Shown in pieces: positions 40,025 to 40,514 of a stretch of 40,514 nt of DNA. The stretch is from Paenibacillus marchantiophytorum (GTDB lineage Bacteria > Bacillota > Bacilli > Paenibacillales > NBRC-103111), in contig NZ_BMHE01000059.1 of NCBI RefSeq assembly GCF_014640555.1, positions 1-40,514 of the forward strand, given 5' to 3'. The notes below the pieces were generated by a model. It worked only from the letters and a program-made list of their open reading frames with translations, was not told the DNA's origin and searched no databases. A program made the translations under genes and the position numbers. The stretch's first letter is position 1; each line of letters starts with the position of its first letter.

Positions 40025-40046
40025 ATGCTGTAAATAAGGCAAATGG

Positions 40047-40119
40047 TGAGTCATGTAGGATTCGAACCTACGACACCCTGATTAAAAGTCAGGTGCTCTA
40101 CCAACTGAGCTAATGACTC
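40047..40119 (-). tRNA. tRNA-Lys (TTT)
   Basis: A 73-base cloverleaf starts GAGTCATTAGCTCAG, with anticodon loop CTTTTAA (TTT) and T arm GTTCGAATC. Acceptor ends pair. No CCA is encoded. Confidence 0.95.
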
Positions 40120-40124
40120 GCATC

Positions 40125-40203
<79 letters not shown>

Positions 40204-40257
40204 TCATAGTTAGATGCCCTACAATCTCTTGCTGTAAAATACCCCAAAAGGGATACT

Positions 40258-40374
40258 GCTTGGCAACGTTCTACTCTCCCAGAACCCTGCGGTTCAAGTA
40301 CCATCGACGCTGGAGGGCTTAACGGTCGTGTTCGAGATGGGAACGCGTGGGTCCCCTCCGCCATCATCACCAAA
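40258..40374 (-). rRNA. 5S ribosomal RNA
   Basis: A 117-base sequence starts TTTGGTGATGATGGCGGAG and ends GCCAAGC. It contains CGTTCCCATCTCGAACACG, AAGCCCTCCAGCG and GAGAGTAG, the standard 5S landmarks. It lies between the 23S 3' end and tRNA-fMet. Confidence 0.96.
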
Positions 40375-40447
40375 CAGTCAAAACGTGATTTGCGCCTTGA
40401 AAACTAGATACGAAACGTGCGTAAAGTTAGGATTTCTTAGGTTTATT

Positions 40448-40514
40448 GGTTAAGCCCTCGACCGATTAGTATTCGTCAGCTGCATACGTTGCCGCACTTC
40501 CACCTCGAACCTAT
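40448..40514 (-). rRNA. 23S ribosomal RNA, 3' end (partial)
   Basis: On the minus strand the sequence ends with the conserved 23S tail GACGAATACTAATCGGTCGA and GGGCTTAACC. Only the last ~67 bases are in the window; the gene runs off the right edge. Confidence 0.95.

Overview
The window looks like chromosome of a low- to medium-GC Firmicute, most probably Paenibacillus or a close relative. The grounds are strong AGGAGG-type ribosome binding sites with several TTG and GTG starts, two YesM/YesN two-component pairs wired to sugar ABC transporters, cre-like catabolite boxes, an NHLP-type peptide, and an rRNA operon trailed by a tRNA cluster. I had no database, so the genus is an inference.

Layout. 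1-590 is non-coding and holds a 112-bp tandem repeat. 673-909 encodes an orphan NHLP-type RiPP precursor-like peptide behind an operator-like palindrome. 978-3994 (minus) carries an orphan 7TM histidine kinase and an APH-fold kinase. 4116-10799 (minus) is a sensor kinase, response regulator, lipoprotein, permease, permease sugar-uptake locus. Divergent from it, 10959-14881 (plus) is a four-gene D-amino-acid operon: YheO/DauR-type regulator, PLP enzyme of the D-serine dehydratase/D-threonine aldolase fold, D-aminoacylase and RidA. 14948-15133 is a four-copy symmetric repeat.

15221-25457 (minus) is a galactose-type module read as yesN-like regulator, yesM-like kinase, lipoprotein sugar sensor, mglB, mglA, mglC and a chemoreceptor. 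A perfect cre box lies just before the chemoreceptor. Sensing, uptake and taxis for one sugar class appear to be encoded together. 25684-29131 (plus) is the common MoxR / DUF58 / DUF4129 trio. 29252-32421 holds a 56-residue small protein, a zinc-ribbon protein, a divergent HPr kinase paralogue with its own cre-like box, a repeat-rich gap, and an exported protein behind a structured leader that can hide its ribosome binding site. 32588-34576 is a class A penicillin-binding protein.

34737-39058 (minus) is a tightly coupled operon: an AcoR-type GAF sensor fused to PAS-GGDEF-EAL, a ThDP-dependent acetolactate-synthase-like enzyme, and a carboxymuconolactone-decarboxylase-fold protein. From 39583 to the right end runs the tail of an rRNA operon on the minus strand: 23S 3' end, 5S, then tRNAs fMet, Lys, Leu, Gly, Arg and Pro, closed by a terminator.

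The most unusual items are the AcoR-GAF c-di-GMP enzyme operon, the HprK paralogue with altered signature, the orphan NHLP peptide beside a tandem repeat, and several unnamed intergenic repeat families. None of these is proven here to be a new system.
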